Origin: Eulemur rufifrons
Lineage: Eukaryota > Chordata > Mammalia > Primates > Lemuridae
Reading direction: 5' to 3'
Assembly: GCF_041146395.1 (NCBI RefSeq)
Contig: NC_091006.1
Coordinates: 5,462,001 to 5,526,000 of the forward strand
DNA length: 64,000 bases
The position numbers and the translations under genes were made by a program. Positions 1 through 12,660 of this stretch are shown piece after piece. Every line of letters begins with the position of its first letter. The stretch's first letter is position 1. The notes below the pieces were generated by a model. That model saw only the letters and a list, made by a program, of their open reading frames with translations. It was not told the origin of the DNA and searched no databases.

Positions 1-772
1 GTAAACTTGGTTTAAGAAGTTTATGGATAACTTGTTTGGAACTAGAGATACCAGACAAAGACATTGCTGGCATACAGAAAGAATGAGACATTTTTGACTA
101 AGGGTAAAAGTAAAGCAGTTGCTGCCTAAAATTTTTAGAGAATAAATCGTTACCATTCTTTAGAGTAATGAGGAAAATGAAGATGTGGGGCGATATATTC
201 ATATTTTATCTGAATGGATGTAGGGAGGTGAACTTTGGTGATGTGGAAACATGGCCATCTTGGACAGTTAGAACCAGTTAGAATCTTGGGCACTGTCTGA
301 ATAGCATCTATAAAAACATATCAGAACAAATTAATTAGGAAGAATGAAGGATTTATGTATGTGCAGGGAGTGAAACAATGACTACTACTTTGATAGCTTA
401 ATAGTCAATTTATAAGTGTATCTAGTAAAAATATGAAAATTATTTTTTAAATATTAAGACAAATTCCCTTTAAATAACTTAGACTACAGATTTAGTATGA
501 CTTAATACTTAAGCCTCAAATAGAAACAAATATGATTATAAAACATTACCAAACTTATATTACATCTAATCTAAAAAATATTAATATCATAAGCTTAACC
601 ATCATCATGTCTTTTTAAAAAATATTTCCTGGAGGTACAGACATACTTATTTTAATAATTTCTAAGTATTGAGTAATAAATTATTTGGAAGGTTTCACAA
701 GGTTACAGTAATCTTAGCAGACTTAAAGGAAGAACAATAATGACTCAGACCAGTAAAGAATCTGAGTTATTC
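1..772. other. AT-rich intergenic DNA, nothing recognised
   Basis: No plausible exon, RNA gene or clear repeat was seen. The composition is AT-rich and short ORFs are random. Confidence 0.5.
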
Positions 773-786
773 ACTAATTAATTAAT

Positions 787-1111
787 TTTTGTTTTTTTGA
801 GACATAGTCTCACTCTGTTCCCTGGGCTAGAGTGCCATGGTGTCAGCCTAGCTCATAGCAACATCAAACTCCTGGGCTCAAGCAATCCTTCTGCCTCAGC
901 CTCCCAAGTAGCTGGGACTACAGGCATGTGCCATCATGCCCAGCTAATTTTTTCTATATATTCTAGTTGTCCAGCTAATTTCTTTCTATTTTTAGTAGAG
1001 ATGGGGCCTCACTTTTGCTCAGGCTGGTCTTGAACTCCTGAGCTCAAATTATCCTCCCACCTTGGCCTTCCAGAGTGCTAGGATTACAGGCATGAGCCAG
1101 TGCACCTGGCC
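787..1111 (-). mobile_element. Alu SINE, strepsirrhine type
   Basis: It is an antisense Alu dimer running from the T-rich tail and 'gagacatagtctcactctg' to 'cacctggcc'. The linker 'ctatatattctagttgtcc' is the strepsirrhine-type feature. Flanking 'actaattaatt' occurs on both sides and fits a target-site duplication. Confidence 0.9.
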
Positions 1112-3104
1112 CACTAATTAATTTTTGACCTAAGTTTGGTACCTAATTTCTTCCCTCAAGGTGACATAAACCCAAGCCACTTGTTGATCCTCTGTTTTTA
1201 CAGTTATACTTCACTTGTGATGTTGATAAAATCTTTTATACCCGTGTCTTTAGCATAGGTGTTTGTATTTTGAAATCTGATGTTTCTCCTCACAGTGAGG
1301 TACTAGATTTTGTTTATCTGCAAGTATACAACCCATTGTGTTGTGATATATTAACCTGATCTTTTAGTAGTATTGAAAATTTATGCTTTATTAGTATCTG
1401 ATTGTTATTAGGACCATCTAGAGATTTGTATTTATGTGTGTGTGTGTGTGTGCATGTGTGCATCTGAAGAAGATGTAGATTTCATTTAAAATTTTGTATT
1501 AAGTGTCTACTGTGTGCCAAGCTTTGTTCTAATTTAGGCAATGGAGATACAGTAGTGAACCAAACAGAAAAAATATCCTGACTTCATAGATCTAATTTCT
1601 AATGAGAAAGACAATAAAAATGTATGTAAGTAAAATATATAATATGTAACAGAGTAAATTCTAAGGAGAAAAAGATGAAGGAAGGGATGGGGGGTGCTCC
1701 AGGGAAGGCCTCTTTTGAACTTGACTTTTGAGTAAAGACCTGAGAGACATAAGAGGTATCTCTCCCTCTCTATTCAGTCATACTGCACATATACACATAC
1801 ATATAGACATATTTGTATGCTTTACATATCTTATGGAAAGGAAATCCATATGGGTATATACCTATTTACACTTTACACGTACAAAACTCATTCCCATATT
1901 TTATTATGGCCATGTATTTTGCATATTACATTTTAACATTTTTATTTTGAGTCTTATGAATTTATGGCCTTTTACAATCTTAAAAAATTTCAATTCATTA
2001 TAATACATACAATTTTGATGCTAAGTTGTCAGAACTTAGCCACTGTGGGTCACTTTAGGCAAACTTCTTACTCCTTTCAGCACTGTGGTAACATCTTCCC
2101 AAGCAGCGTTTCTGGCAATAATAGGCTATCCAGACCCATCCTCAGTGTTTCCTGCCCACAGTCATGAAGTTAGCTAGCTTCCAAAGAATTTATGTAGGAA
2201 ATAAACAAGCACATATATTCACAAGGAGATATAAAATCAGAAATAGGAGTTCCCACTTTAAGGAAGGAAATAATTTTTCTCATTAAAATGTTTTGCTAGC
2301 CAGACCTCTAGGAATACATCTAAAGTGAGGTTCTATTTTCTTTATGTACTATATTTTCTGTTTTCTATAGTCCCTGTTACCCAAGAAGAAAAAGATCGCC
2401 CAACTTCACAGTGGAGTTCACTTTAATCAGAAGTATACATTAATTACCTCTTATAAATCTTGAAGTTGTTTCAGGATTTGTGAAACATTGTTTCAATAAC
2501 AAGTAAAAATATGACCATTTGAAAATTTATAATTTAAAATTGCCTCAATTAGTGTAAATCAGTCCAAAAGAAATGTGACTTAAGTTTTTTCAGATGCATT
2601 ACATTTGTTCTCTTCATCTTACAAAAGGTTTTCCTTCTTTTTAAAAGTATTTCAGACAGCTTTTTCTGAGAATACAATGCAAAATGTTGTGTGTTTTATA
2701 TTTTCCACAGAGTCCTGGTCCCTTTGAGTAGTTACTATTAATATATTTTGACAGTACGATTGCACGAGTTTTGTGCAAAATTGCTTCTATTATGATTGAC
2801 AGATGGAAAAAAAAATGCTTCCTTTTTAGAACATAGTTTCACATTGACTTCCATTAATAGTTTCTTCTTAGCATAAGAATTTGCTATAACCTACTAAGAT
2901 TTTCTACTTTATTCACAAAGCTCAGATAGGGAGATAATAGATTGAATGGTGGAGAAAAGTAGATTCCCTGAAGCCATGAGTTGAGGGTAGTTCAGTGACA
3001 ACAGGATGAGCCACCTTCCTGGTCAGCTTTCTTAAAGGCATTTGCACAGTAATTCCTCATATATTCTCCCAGAAAGAGTAGTGAAAGTATCTGCTGTTTT
3101 GATT
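1112..3104. other. Intergenic DNA with a TG microsatellite and an L2/MIR-like remnant
   Basis: A (TG)n run lies at about 1434-1460. From about 1495 to 1620 the text 'gtgtctactgtgtgccaagc' followed by 'gagatacagtagtgaacc' resembles the antisense 3' end of LINE-2. The rest shows no recognisable feature. Confidence 0.45.
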
Positions 3105-3295
3105 ACTGGGGCAAGTATGGACTTTCGAGTTAGACCTACATGTCAACCCTTTAAGTTGGGAGTAGTTGAAGAAGTGATTGTACTTCTTTCAGGCTCAGGT
3201 TAGTCATCTGTAAAACTGGAATAGTAGTCCCAGCCTTTCAAGTTTTTGTGAGGATTACTTGGAAGAATGTAATATCTGTAAACAATTAATGCAGG
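3105..3295 (+). repeat. MIR-like SINE fragment
   Basis: The order of short matches ('gttagacctacatgtcaacc', 'agtcatctgtaaaactggaa', 'gtgaggattacttgg') follows the core and 3' part of mammalian MIR. It is highly diverged, so exact ends are unsure. Confidence 0.5.
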
Positions 3296-3520
3296 AGTTA
3301 TTATTAATGATGAAATCAAGCACAGGAAGTTGAATTCCATGTCTGAGAGCCAGCTGCTCATGGGAGACTGAATGCCTCCCAGTATATGGGCTGAATCCCG
3401 AACAGCAGTGGCCCCAGCCCTTTCTGATCTTTCTAATCCTGTGGTGGGAACTGCAGTTCAAGTCTCTTAGAGTTCCCTCTGTTTGGATATTTGAAGCTGT
3501 TAGGATTCTGCCTTGAATTA

Positions 3521-4791
3521 TTAAGGTTGGTGCAAAAGTCATTGTGGTTTTAGCATTGTTGAAATTTGCCTTTGGTATTGGAATACATTCTTAAATGTGG
3601 TTATGTTATACATCATTTTAATATGCATTTCTCACTTTATGTTTTTGTACTAATGACTTAACTACTTGCTGTTTATTTTATATTTATTTTAGACTATGGA
3701 AATGATGTTAGACAAAAAGCAAATTCGAGCGATTTTCTTATTCAAGTTCAAAATGGGTCGTAAAGCAGCAGAGACAACTCACAACATCAACAAAGCATTT
3801 GGCCCAGGAACTGCTAACAAATGTACAGTGCAGTGGTGGTTCAAGAAGTTTTGCAAAGGAGACAAAAGCCTTGAAGATGAGGAGCTCAGTGGCCATCAGA
3901 AGTTGACAATGACCAATTGAGAGCAATCTTCGAAGCTGATTTTCTTACAACTACATGAGAAGTTGCCGAAGAACTCAATGTCAACCATTCTCTGGTTGTT
4001 TGGCATTTGAAGAAAATTGGAAAGGTGAAAAAGCTCGATAAGTGGGTGCCTCATGAGTGGACCAGGAATCAAAAAATTGTCATTTTGCAGTGTCATCTTC
4101 TCATATTGTATGCAACAACGAGCCATTTCTTGATCAAATAGTGACACGTAAGAAAAGTAGATTTTATATGACAACCAGCAATGACCAGCTCAGTGGTTGG
4201 ACCGAGAAGGAGCTCCAAAGCACTTCCCAAAGCCAAACTTGCACCAAAAAAAGGTCATGGTCACTGTTTGGTGGTCTGCTGCCACTCTGATCCACTGCAG
4301 CTTTCTGAATCCTGGTGAAACCATTACATCTGAGAAGTATGCTCAGCAAATCGATGAGATACACTGAAAACTGCAACACCTGCAGCCGGCATTGGTCAAC
4401 AGAAAGGGCCCAATTCTTCTCTATGACAATGCCTAACCACAGCTCGCACAACCAATGCTTCAAAAGTTGAATGAATTGGGTTGCAAAGTTTTGCCTTATC
4501 TGCCATATTCACATGACCTCTCACCAACCAACTGCCACTTTTTCAAGCCTCTCCACAACTTTTTGCAGGGAAAACACTTCCACAACCAGCAGGATGCAGA
4601 AAATGCTTTCCAAGAGTTCGTTGAATCCTAAAGCACAGATTTTTACACTATAGGAATAAAAAAACTTATTTCTCATTGGCAAAAATGTGTTTTTGTAATC
4701 GTTCCTATTTTGATTAATAAAGATGTGTTTGAGCCTAGTTATGATTTAAAATTCACAGTCTGAAACCACAATTACTTTTGCACCAACCTAA
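3521..4791 (+). mobile_element. Hsmar1-type mariner DNA transposon, near full length
   Basis: Terminal inverted repeats are visible: 'ttaaggttggtgcaaaagt' at the left end, with one extra A, and the complement of 'ttaggttggtgcaaaagtaa' at the right end. Both are flanked by TA (3519-3520 and 4792-4793), the standard mariner target duplication. At 1271 bp it is close to a complete mariner. The internal transposase gene reads like Hsmar1, the family whose transposase was captured in the SETMAR gene of anthropoid primates. The copy is dead. Confidence 0.93.
3696..4717 (+). pseudogene. Mariner (Hsmar1-like) transposase pseudogene
   Basis: The open start at 3696 encodes about 70 residues of the N-terminal DNA-binding helix-turn-helix region, including 'KKQIRAIFLFKFKMGRKAAE'. 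A frameshift near 3893 moves the continuation into another frame, with further stops and shifts downstream. The linker motif WVPHE is readable at about 4043-4057. The second catalytic aspartate remains in 'LYDNA' (about 4419-4433) but is followed by a stop. At the third catalytic position (4530-4532) the codon is AAC, asparagine. The last residues, SYFD plus stop, end at 4717. The span of about 340 codons is close to the roughly 343 expected for the family. No functional protein can be made. Confidence 0.9.
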
Positions 4792-4859
4792 TAACAGATG
4801 CCAGAAGAAAAAGTAAAGTATGGTTCTTGGTGTTTTGTTTATTTGTTTTGTTGGGTTTT

Positions 4860-6410
4860 TTTTTGCATTGATGTTTTTTGGACTATAATTTGTAGCACAT
4901 TATCAAAATAATTTAGTGCAACACTCATTTCTTGGTTTGTTTTTTTCCCATCATTCCCAATTCCTGTTCTTCCCATAGGCATGCACACAGATATGTTTGG
5001 TATGCATTCTTAAATGTATTTGTATCTCTTATCAGATAGGTCATATATTGAGTGTTGGAAATTTACATGAATGATACAATGCTATAAATTCATTTTTTCT
5101 ATATCATATTTTTAGATTTATCATGTTCCTCTGTGCACAGTTATATTGCTGTTCACCACTTCTGACATTTTCATAGTAACTCATAGTATATATTTATTAC
5201 ATTTTACTTAACCATTCCTGTAATGATGGATATAACTACTGCCACAAAGAATATCCTACTATATATCCCCTTGTAGACTTGAACTAGATAGGTTAGAATA
5301 TTTACCCAGGAATTGGCTAGTGGGATAAAAAGTTTTTTGAACAGTTAATTTTACTAGGAACAGCCAGATTACTTTATAAAAAAGGCTGAAACTGTTTACA
5401 TTCTCATCAGCAGGACCTCTTTCTATATCCTTGAAAACACTTACTATTATCATTCTTGGATGTTTTTGTTTGGATTACTATCGACGACAGGTAAGTTGGA
5501 GCATATCTCCATATACTTCTCAGTGATTTGTACTCTCTTTCTATGAAGTGTTTTTTCTTACCCTGTTTATCCCTTATCAAATAGTCATCAAATCTATTCA
5601 TAAAAGTTTAGTTAAAATTGACTTGTAAATCCATGTGGATTTGAGGCTTTGTTTTTCCTATTGAGGGGATATCTCTATATACCATTTCATTGTATTCAAA
5701 TGTATTTGTTTTGCTAGGTTACCAAATTTGTTTGCAAATAGTCATTCATAATATTCTTTCATTATTATTCTAACCTCAAAGTTTCTTGCTCATTTCTTCT
5801 TTTCATCTTTGCTCATTTTTTATATCAGCCTTGACAGTGGTTTATATAACTTATTGATCATTGATCTTTTGAAAACCTTATCTCTTGGGTTTATCTTTTT
5901 TTTCCCTAATTCTCTGATTTCTGCCTTTTATATTTATACTTTTAATTCTCTTTTGTTTCTTTTAGTGTGCTCTGTCCCTCTTATTCTACATTTTTGAATT
6001 GAGAATTTGGTTTTTATTTTTCCTGATGACGGTACTTAAAGCTATAAATTTCCCTCTAAGTACTACATAACTTATATCTTAGAATTTTGGCATTTAGTGT
6101 TTTCATTGTTATTCCTGTCCACATATTTTATATTAATAATTTAGGTGTTCTTTGTTAATTCAAAAGTTTTGGCTTTTTGTTATTTCTTTCTAATGCTATT
6201 GGATTATAATCAGATGTTTATATCGATTCTTTGGAACCAAATGAGGCTTCTTTTTTAGCCTCATATGTGATCAATTTTCATAACTGTTACATATATATAT
6301 TTAAAAAGTATATGTATTCTGAGCTTTTGGGGTATAACTTTCTCATTTATTAGGTCAAGCCATCAAACTATTGAATCTTCATCAATTTGATAGGTGGAAA
6401 ATTATTTCCC
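4860..6410 (-). mobile_element. Old L1 (L1M-type) remains, antisense
   Basis: The T-rich strand with phrases such as 'ctgttcaccacttctgacat', 'attggctagtgggataaaaa' and 'ttattgatcattgatctttt' reads as antisense L1 3' end and ORF2 matter. It is very decayed, may be several fragments, and is cut by the Alu at 6419. No coding capacity remains. Confidence 0.5.
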
Positions 6411-6417
6411 AGTATAG

Positions 6418-6754
<337 letters not shown>

Positions 6755-6904
6755 TTCCCAGTACAGTTTTTTAATTTTTTTTTCATATTACGAATAAGTT
6801 GGAGCTTCTTTTCTGTGAACTGTCTTTATATCTCTTGTTCAATTTTCAATTGGAATATGGACTTTTTCTTATGGAGTGGGGAAATTGTCACTTGATGGGA
6901 TTTG

Positions 6905-8930
6905 AAAATATTCCAGTTTGATATTTGTCTTTTTTTATTATTTCAAAATATTAAGGAGGTGCAAATGTTTTTGTTACATGAACAGCTTTTATAATGCTTA
7001 AGTAAAGGCGAGTAGTGTGCCCATCATCCGAACAGTGTTCATTGTACTTGTTAGGTATGTTTTTACCTCTTCCCTTCTCTTCCCACTTCTTGATTTCCAA
7101 TGGCTTTTACTTCTCTCTGTGCACATGTGTGCTCATCGATTAGTTCTAAATTATTACAGAGTACATGTGGTATTTGTTTTTCCATTCCTGGGATACTTTA
7201 CTTTGGATAATGGTCCCCAGTTTCATCCAAAGTGCTGCAAAAGACATGAATTGATTCCTTTTATAGCTCATTAGTATTCCATCGTATATATATATGCCAC
7301 ATTTTGTTAATCCACTCATGAATTGATGGGCACTTAGGTTGATTCCACATCTTTGTAATTGTGAATTGCACTGCAATAAACATTCGAGTGTAGGCGCCTT
7401 TTTGATAAAATGATTTCTTTTCGTTTGGTTAGATATCCATTAGTGGGATTGCTGAGTCGAATGGTAAGTTTGTTCTTATGTCTTTGAGGAATCTCCTTAC
7501 TGCTTTTCATGGAGGTTATTCCAATTTGCAGTCCCATCAACAGTGTATAAGTGTTCTTTCTCTCTGCATCCATGCCACCATCTATTGTTTTTTGGCTTTT
7601 TGATAGCCATTCTGACAGGGGTATGGTGATATCTCATTGAGGTTTTAGTTTGCATTTCCCTGATGGTTAGTAATGTTGAGCATTTCTTCATATGTTCATC
7701 GGCCATTTGCCTATCTTCTTTTGAAAATCTTCTGTTTATGTCTTTTGCCCACTTCTTAATGGAGTTGTTTGGGTTTTTTCCTTGCTAATTTGTTTGAGCT
7801 CTTTGTAGATTCTGGATATTAGCCTTTTATCAGATGTATAGTTTGCAAGTGTTTTCTCCCATTCTGTAGGTTCTCTATTTACTCTGTTATTTCCTTAGCT
7901 GTGCAGAAGGTTTTTAATTTAATCAAGTCCCATTTATTTATTTTTGTTGTTGCTATAATTGCCTTTATGATCTTAGTCATAAATTCTTTGCCTAGGCCAA
8001 TGTCTAGAAGAGTTTTTCCTACATGTTCTTCTAGAATTTTTATGGTTTCATACCTTACATTGAAGTATTTTATCCATCGTGAATTGATTTTTGTATATGG
8101 CGAGAGATTGCATCTTGTTTCATTCTTCCGCATATGGCTATCCACTTTTCCCAGCACCATTTATTGAACGGGGCTTCCTTTCCTCAGTGTATGTTGTTGT
8201 CTGCTTTGTCAAAGATCAGTTGGTTGTAGGTAGATGGTTCTATGTTTCGGTTCTCTGTTCTGTTTCATTGGTCTATGTCTCCGTTTTTGTACCAAAACCA
8301 TGCTGTTTTGGTTACTATGGCCTTGTAATATAATTTGTAGTCTGGTAATGTGATGCCTCCAGATTTGTTCTTTTTGCCGAAGATTGCTTTGACTATTCAG
8401 GCTCTTTTTTGGTTCCAAACAAAATGTAGAATTATTTTTTCTAGATCTGTGAGATATGATGTTGCTATTTTGATGGAGATTGCAATGAATTTGTAAATCA
8501 CTCTGGGCAGTATGGACATTTTAACAATGTCTATTCTACTGATCTATGAGCATGATATGTTTTTCCATTTGTATCATCCATGATTTCTTTTCTCAGTGTT
8601 TTGTAGTTCTCCTTGTAGAGATCTTTCACCTCCTTGATTAAATATATTCCTATGTATTTTATTTTCTTTGTAGCTATTGTAAATAGTATTGAGTCTTTGA
8701 TTTGACTCTCGGCTTGACTGTTATTAGTATATAGAAAAGCTACTGATTTGTGTACATTGATTTTGTAACCTGAGACTTCGGTGAATTTATCAACTCTCAG
8801 AGTCTTTTGGTGGAGCCTTTGGGATTTTCTAGGTACAACATTATATTATCAGTGAAAAGGGATAGTTTGATCTGCTTGTCTTTTGAATTTGTTTATAGTC
8901 CTCTTTTGCCATGAAAAATTTGATTTTTAT
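6905..8930 (-). mobile_element. L1 retrotransposon, 5'-truncated, antisense
   Basis: The minus strand reads through the C-terminal half of L1 ORF2 (for example a segment with 'QFMSFAALWMKLGTIIQSKV') into a 3' UTR ending at about 6905. Frames at 7146-7376, 7334-7573, 7497-7706, 7879-8160 and 8209-8418 are consecutive broken pieces of the same ORF2. The 3' UTR resembles those of the elements at 34.9 and 44.5 kb, so one L1 lineage is represented several times. Confidence 0.85.
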
Positions 8931-9005
8931 GTTATCTAATTTACCAATATTTTATTTTAAGGCTTCTGAGTTTTGATTCATGTTTAAAAGGCCCTGTTCA
9001 CATTG

Positions 9006-9365
9006 AGTTAGTCTGTCTTGTGTTGCTGTACCAGAATACCTGAGACTAGCTAATTTAAAAGGAATAGAAATTTATTTTCTCACAGTTCTGGAGGCTGGGA
9101 AGTGCAAGATCAAGATGCTGGCATCTGGTGAGAGCCACCTTGGTGCATCCTCATATGGCAGAAGGCAGAAGGGACACGAAAGCAGAAGAGAGTTCCCTTC
9201 AACCTCAAGCTCTCTTATAAGTGTCCTAATCCCATCCTTCATAACTTAATTAATTCTGAAAGCCCCCCCCCATACTGTCACATTTGGGATTAGGTTTTAA
9301 CCTATGAATTTTGGAGGATCTTTCAAGCCATAGCATTCTGCCCCCGGTGCCCCCAAATTCATGTT
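9006..9365 (-). mobile_element. MaLR (MLT1/MST/THE1-class) LTR, antisense
   Basis: The stretch starts 'ttagtctgtcttgtgttgct' and contains 'acctgagactagctaattta' and 'cacagttctggaggctggga', the usual reverse-complement text of a mammalian MaLR LTR. It ends near 'ccccaaattcatg'. The exact subfamily was not determined. Confidence 0.75.
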
Positions 9366-10225
9366 TTTCTTACATGCAAAATACATTCATTCTATCCCAA
9401 TAGTCCCAAAAGTCTTAATTCATCCCAGCATCAACTCAAAAATCTAAATGCCAGAGTTTCATCCAAATCAGATATGGGTGAATTTCAAAGCACAATTCAT
9501 CCTGAGGCTAACTTCCCATCAACTGTGAGCCTGTGAAATGAAACAATTATGTACTTCCAAAATACACTGGTAAGACAGGCATAGGATACACATTTCCATT
9601 CTGAAAGCGAGAAATATTTAATAAGAAAGAAGAAAGGGGTAACTGGTCTCAACTAAATCCAAAACCCAACTGGGAAAACAACATGAAATCTACACTTGAG
9701 AATAATTTTCTTTCACTCCATGTCCTGCCTTTCAGACACAAACACCAGGGTGGAGGTTGGGCCCCCTACCCTGGGCAGAACCCTCACCATGGATTTGCTG
9801 GGTGCCAGCCAGTCTTGAGCTCTCCCACATGGAAGTCACATGCCTACTGCTTTTTCAGGCTGGTGATGCAGTCTGGTATCTCTGGGGCCTCAAAAGTGGC
9901 CCAAATCTCACGGCTCGACTTAGTGTTGCCCCAGTGGAGACTCTCTTTAGTGGCCCTGAAACTGTCCAAGACATCCTTTGAAATCTAGGCAGAGAGGAAG
10001 CTACAGTTCCATAGCTCTTGCACTCTGCACATCTACAGAATTAGCACCAGAAGGCCACCACCAAGGATCAGCACTTGCACCCTCTGGAGCAGCAGCCTGA
10101 GCCACACCTGGGCCTGTTTGAGCCACAGCAGGGGCAGTCCAGGAGTGCTGTGCCAGAACGCAGGGAGCAGAGATGCAAGGCAGCCCGAGAGAATGGGTCC
10201 CTTCAGGCTTCTGTCCTCAACTGTG
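9366..10225 (-). mobile_element. MaLR internal region remnant, antisense
   Basis: It continues directly from the LTR with 'ccaatagtcccaaaagtctt' and 'catcctttgaaatctaggca', phrases known from the antisense THE1/MST internal sequence. No protein-coding frame is supported. The ORF on the plus strand here is chance. Confidence 0.65.
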
Positions 10226-10469
10226 ATGTAGTCTTCTTAGGTTGACAAAAGCAGCCCCTCCCGGTGGGGAGGTTACTCCTATGCCTGCAGGTCCCAGTCA
10301 GCCTCCCCAACTCACCCAGGCTTTCAGGCAGGAACCACCAGAAGAGATTTCCCTAGGCCACACAGCCCAAGTGGAAACAGGGAAACAGGCTCAGCAGTGG
10401 GAAAGCCAACTTGAAATGAGCCCCTCTCCCCCACTGCCACGTAGCGCCCAAGACATATTCCTCCCCCCA

Positions 10470-10572
10470 CACGCCACCCACAAACAACAGACGAACACCC
10501 ACACACCCCTCCAAAACACCCCCACAGAATCACTCACACACAAACACACGGGCACACACGTGCACACAGGCG
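10470..10572. repeat. CACA-rich simple repeat
   Basis: It is an irregular run of CACAC, CCCACA and ACAAAC units on the plus strand. It lies immediately beside a GC-rich, CpG-bearing island, as the longer C/A tract beside the 33.7-kb island does. Confidence 0.8.
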
Positions 10573-11245
10573 GCTCCCGAGGCTGCGGTGTTCTGCCACC
10601 TGCCAAGAAGGCCCCTTGGGAACAGACCAGCCCAGGGGCACACAGGCCGTCCAGCCCTCCAGGGCAGGGGGAGCCAACGTTGAGGGGACTCACCTACACA
10701 CCACCAAGGAGAGGCGGGCGGGAGGCAGCGATGGATCCTGCATTGATTCCCGGCCCCTCCCGACGATGTTTCTCTGGCCCGCTCGACCCTCCACCGCTCC
10801 TGGGCTCCCGGGCCCATGGCCCTGAACCGCTCAAAAGGGCCGGCCAGAGCGAGCACCGAGGCGTGGCCACAGAAGTCTCCAGCTCCCCAACGTCTCAGGG
10901 ACAGGGTCGCTAGGCAACCGCAGCGGTCACTGTGACGGCAGGTGCCGGGCCGAGACACACGCATGCGCAGTTGCAAGGCCTGCGGGTAATACCTGGAAGT
11001 GAGGCTTTGGCTGCCATACCGCCTCGCGCCGCCCGAGAGCGGTGAGGACTATGCGGTGAGGGTGTGTGTGTGCTGCGGATGGAGCATGAGATGCGGGTAG
11101 AGGGTATCTGGGAGGCGCAAGATGGCTGCAGCCGGGACCGACGGCCAGACCCTAACCGTCCTGCTCTCAGGACACCTTGGAGCCGAGCTCTGGGTTGGTT
11201 CCCGGTGGAGGCCCAGCTTCAGGCTGAGGTGAGCACAGTGGCAGT
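10573..11245. promoter_or_regulatory. CpG-rich promoter-like island, gene unassigned
   Basis: CpG is dense against an AT-rich, CpG-poor background. Motifs seen are an NRF1-like 'gcatgcgcagt' (about 10961) and a YY1-like 'aagatggctgc' (about 11119) in plus orientation. A good splice donor, 'ggctgaggtgagc', lies near 11230. This looks like a housekeeping-type promoter with a first exon. The product is unknown. By synteny a non-coding RNA or another cluster gene beyond ZNF383 is possible, but no KRAB or finger exon follows within the window. Confidence 0.55.
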
Positions 11246-12660
11246 CCCTTTTGCGTCGGATTTCGGATTGGATGGTGTGGGCAGGTATGGGCTCACATGG
11301 TGGTTGGGGTGAAATGTAGCGAGGGGGCCTGGGGTCGTTGGGGCACCTGCGGTTACCAGAGTCCCCAAGGGCAGGGGATAGCTGACAATTCGCTGATCCT
11401 TGTGTCCCCTGCCTCTTTGGGACCTGGGCCTACCAGGTACCACCCTGTTCTCCAAGGCCAGGGGCCCTTTCTTGTCCCCACCGCTGCTCAACAAAGGTGG
11501 AAACACTGACCTAGGCAAGTCCAAGGGGCCGTAAAGGTGACCGCAGCTAGGCCACTGGGGGAAACGGGATCCGGAAGGTCAGGTGAAGAGAAGCATGTGT
11601 TTCAGACGCAGGTCTGGGCTATTCCCAGACTGACAGTGACCACAGATCTGCTTCCAAGGGGCACCGAAGGCCTCAAGAGTGTCAAGGAGAAGCCAAGCAT
11701 ACCTGGGACTACACAGGCCCTGGGCTGGAGTCCCTGGCAAGATCGGGGAATCTTTCCTGAAAGGCAAAAGAGCTCTCCGAGAAGTGGAAACAGCCCTACC
11801 TTCAACCACTGGGACCACTACAGCTCCCCCACCTGCACCCACCCAATCCCTAGTCCCTTCTTCCCCGGGGAAGCGGAAGCGGCAGCGAGCGGCCAAAGGG
11901 TTCTGCGCTGCTACCGGGGCCGCACAACCTTGCCCCCAGGAACACAGTAAGTAAGTAGAGCACATACCCCCCTCAACCCCTATTAAGGAAGAGCAAAGTG
12001 CAGATGAAAGGAAACACCACATTTATTCCAAGGCCCAGGCTCGCCCCACCTTGGGCTACATCTCATCCAGTGAGAATCATGCAGCCATCTGAAGGCGCAT
12101 TGGGACCGAGGGTTCCCTCGCAGGCACAAGGCATGGACAGCCAGATCTGCCTGAGAATCCGGCGTGCCTACCCAGGAAGCAAAAAGTGTAGAGAAGGGAA
12201 CCCTTCTGAAAGGCCTAACTCCACATTTGTTCTTAGACACCAGTGCCACCTGGTTGCTGGGGCAGATCTGTTCTCCCCTTCAGAGCGCAGCATTGTGCCT
12301 GCTTCTCTGCTGACGGAAGAGCAGACACCCTCAGCTCACTAGTGGGGAACGCTCACATGAAGGAGAGCACATGTTCTGGTCTTCTTTGTCGCAAGCGGCA
12401 CCCCAGGGTCCTGCACTCTCATCTCCCCTAGGGGCAGCCTGTCCTGAGTGTTAGAACTTTGGGAATCCTGAAGTTCTTGTGGGACCTGCTGGCCCCCTCT
12501 GGCAGCTGCAGTCTTCGTGGGTGCTGGGGAATGTTTGCTGGGGATCCAGTGATATGGAAACACAAGGGCTCAGATTCCCTGGCAGGGTGACGGGGAGGTT
12601 GGCACAGGTGCACTGGGGAAGGGTCATTCCATAGCATTAGGGTGGCCATACTCCCACTGA
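11246..12660. other. GC-rich region downstream of the island, no recognised exon
   Basis: The region stays moderately GC-rich with several overlapping ORFs on both strands. The longest are 147 codons on the minus strand (11579-12022) and 137 on the plus strand (11537-11950). None resembles a known domain. It may hold exons of a non-coding transcript or old retroviral matter. Confidence 0.35.

Noticed and set aside
10242..10913. 223-codon plus-strand ORF
   Set aside because: It runs from MaLR remnant through a CACA repeat into a CpG island, is proline- and threonine-rich from simple sequence, and shows no domain. Long ORFs are expected by chance in GC-rich, stop-poor DNA.
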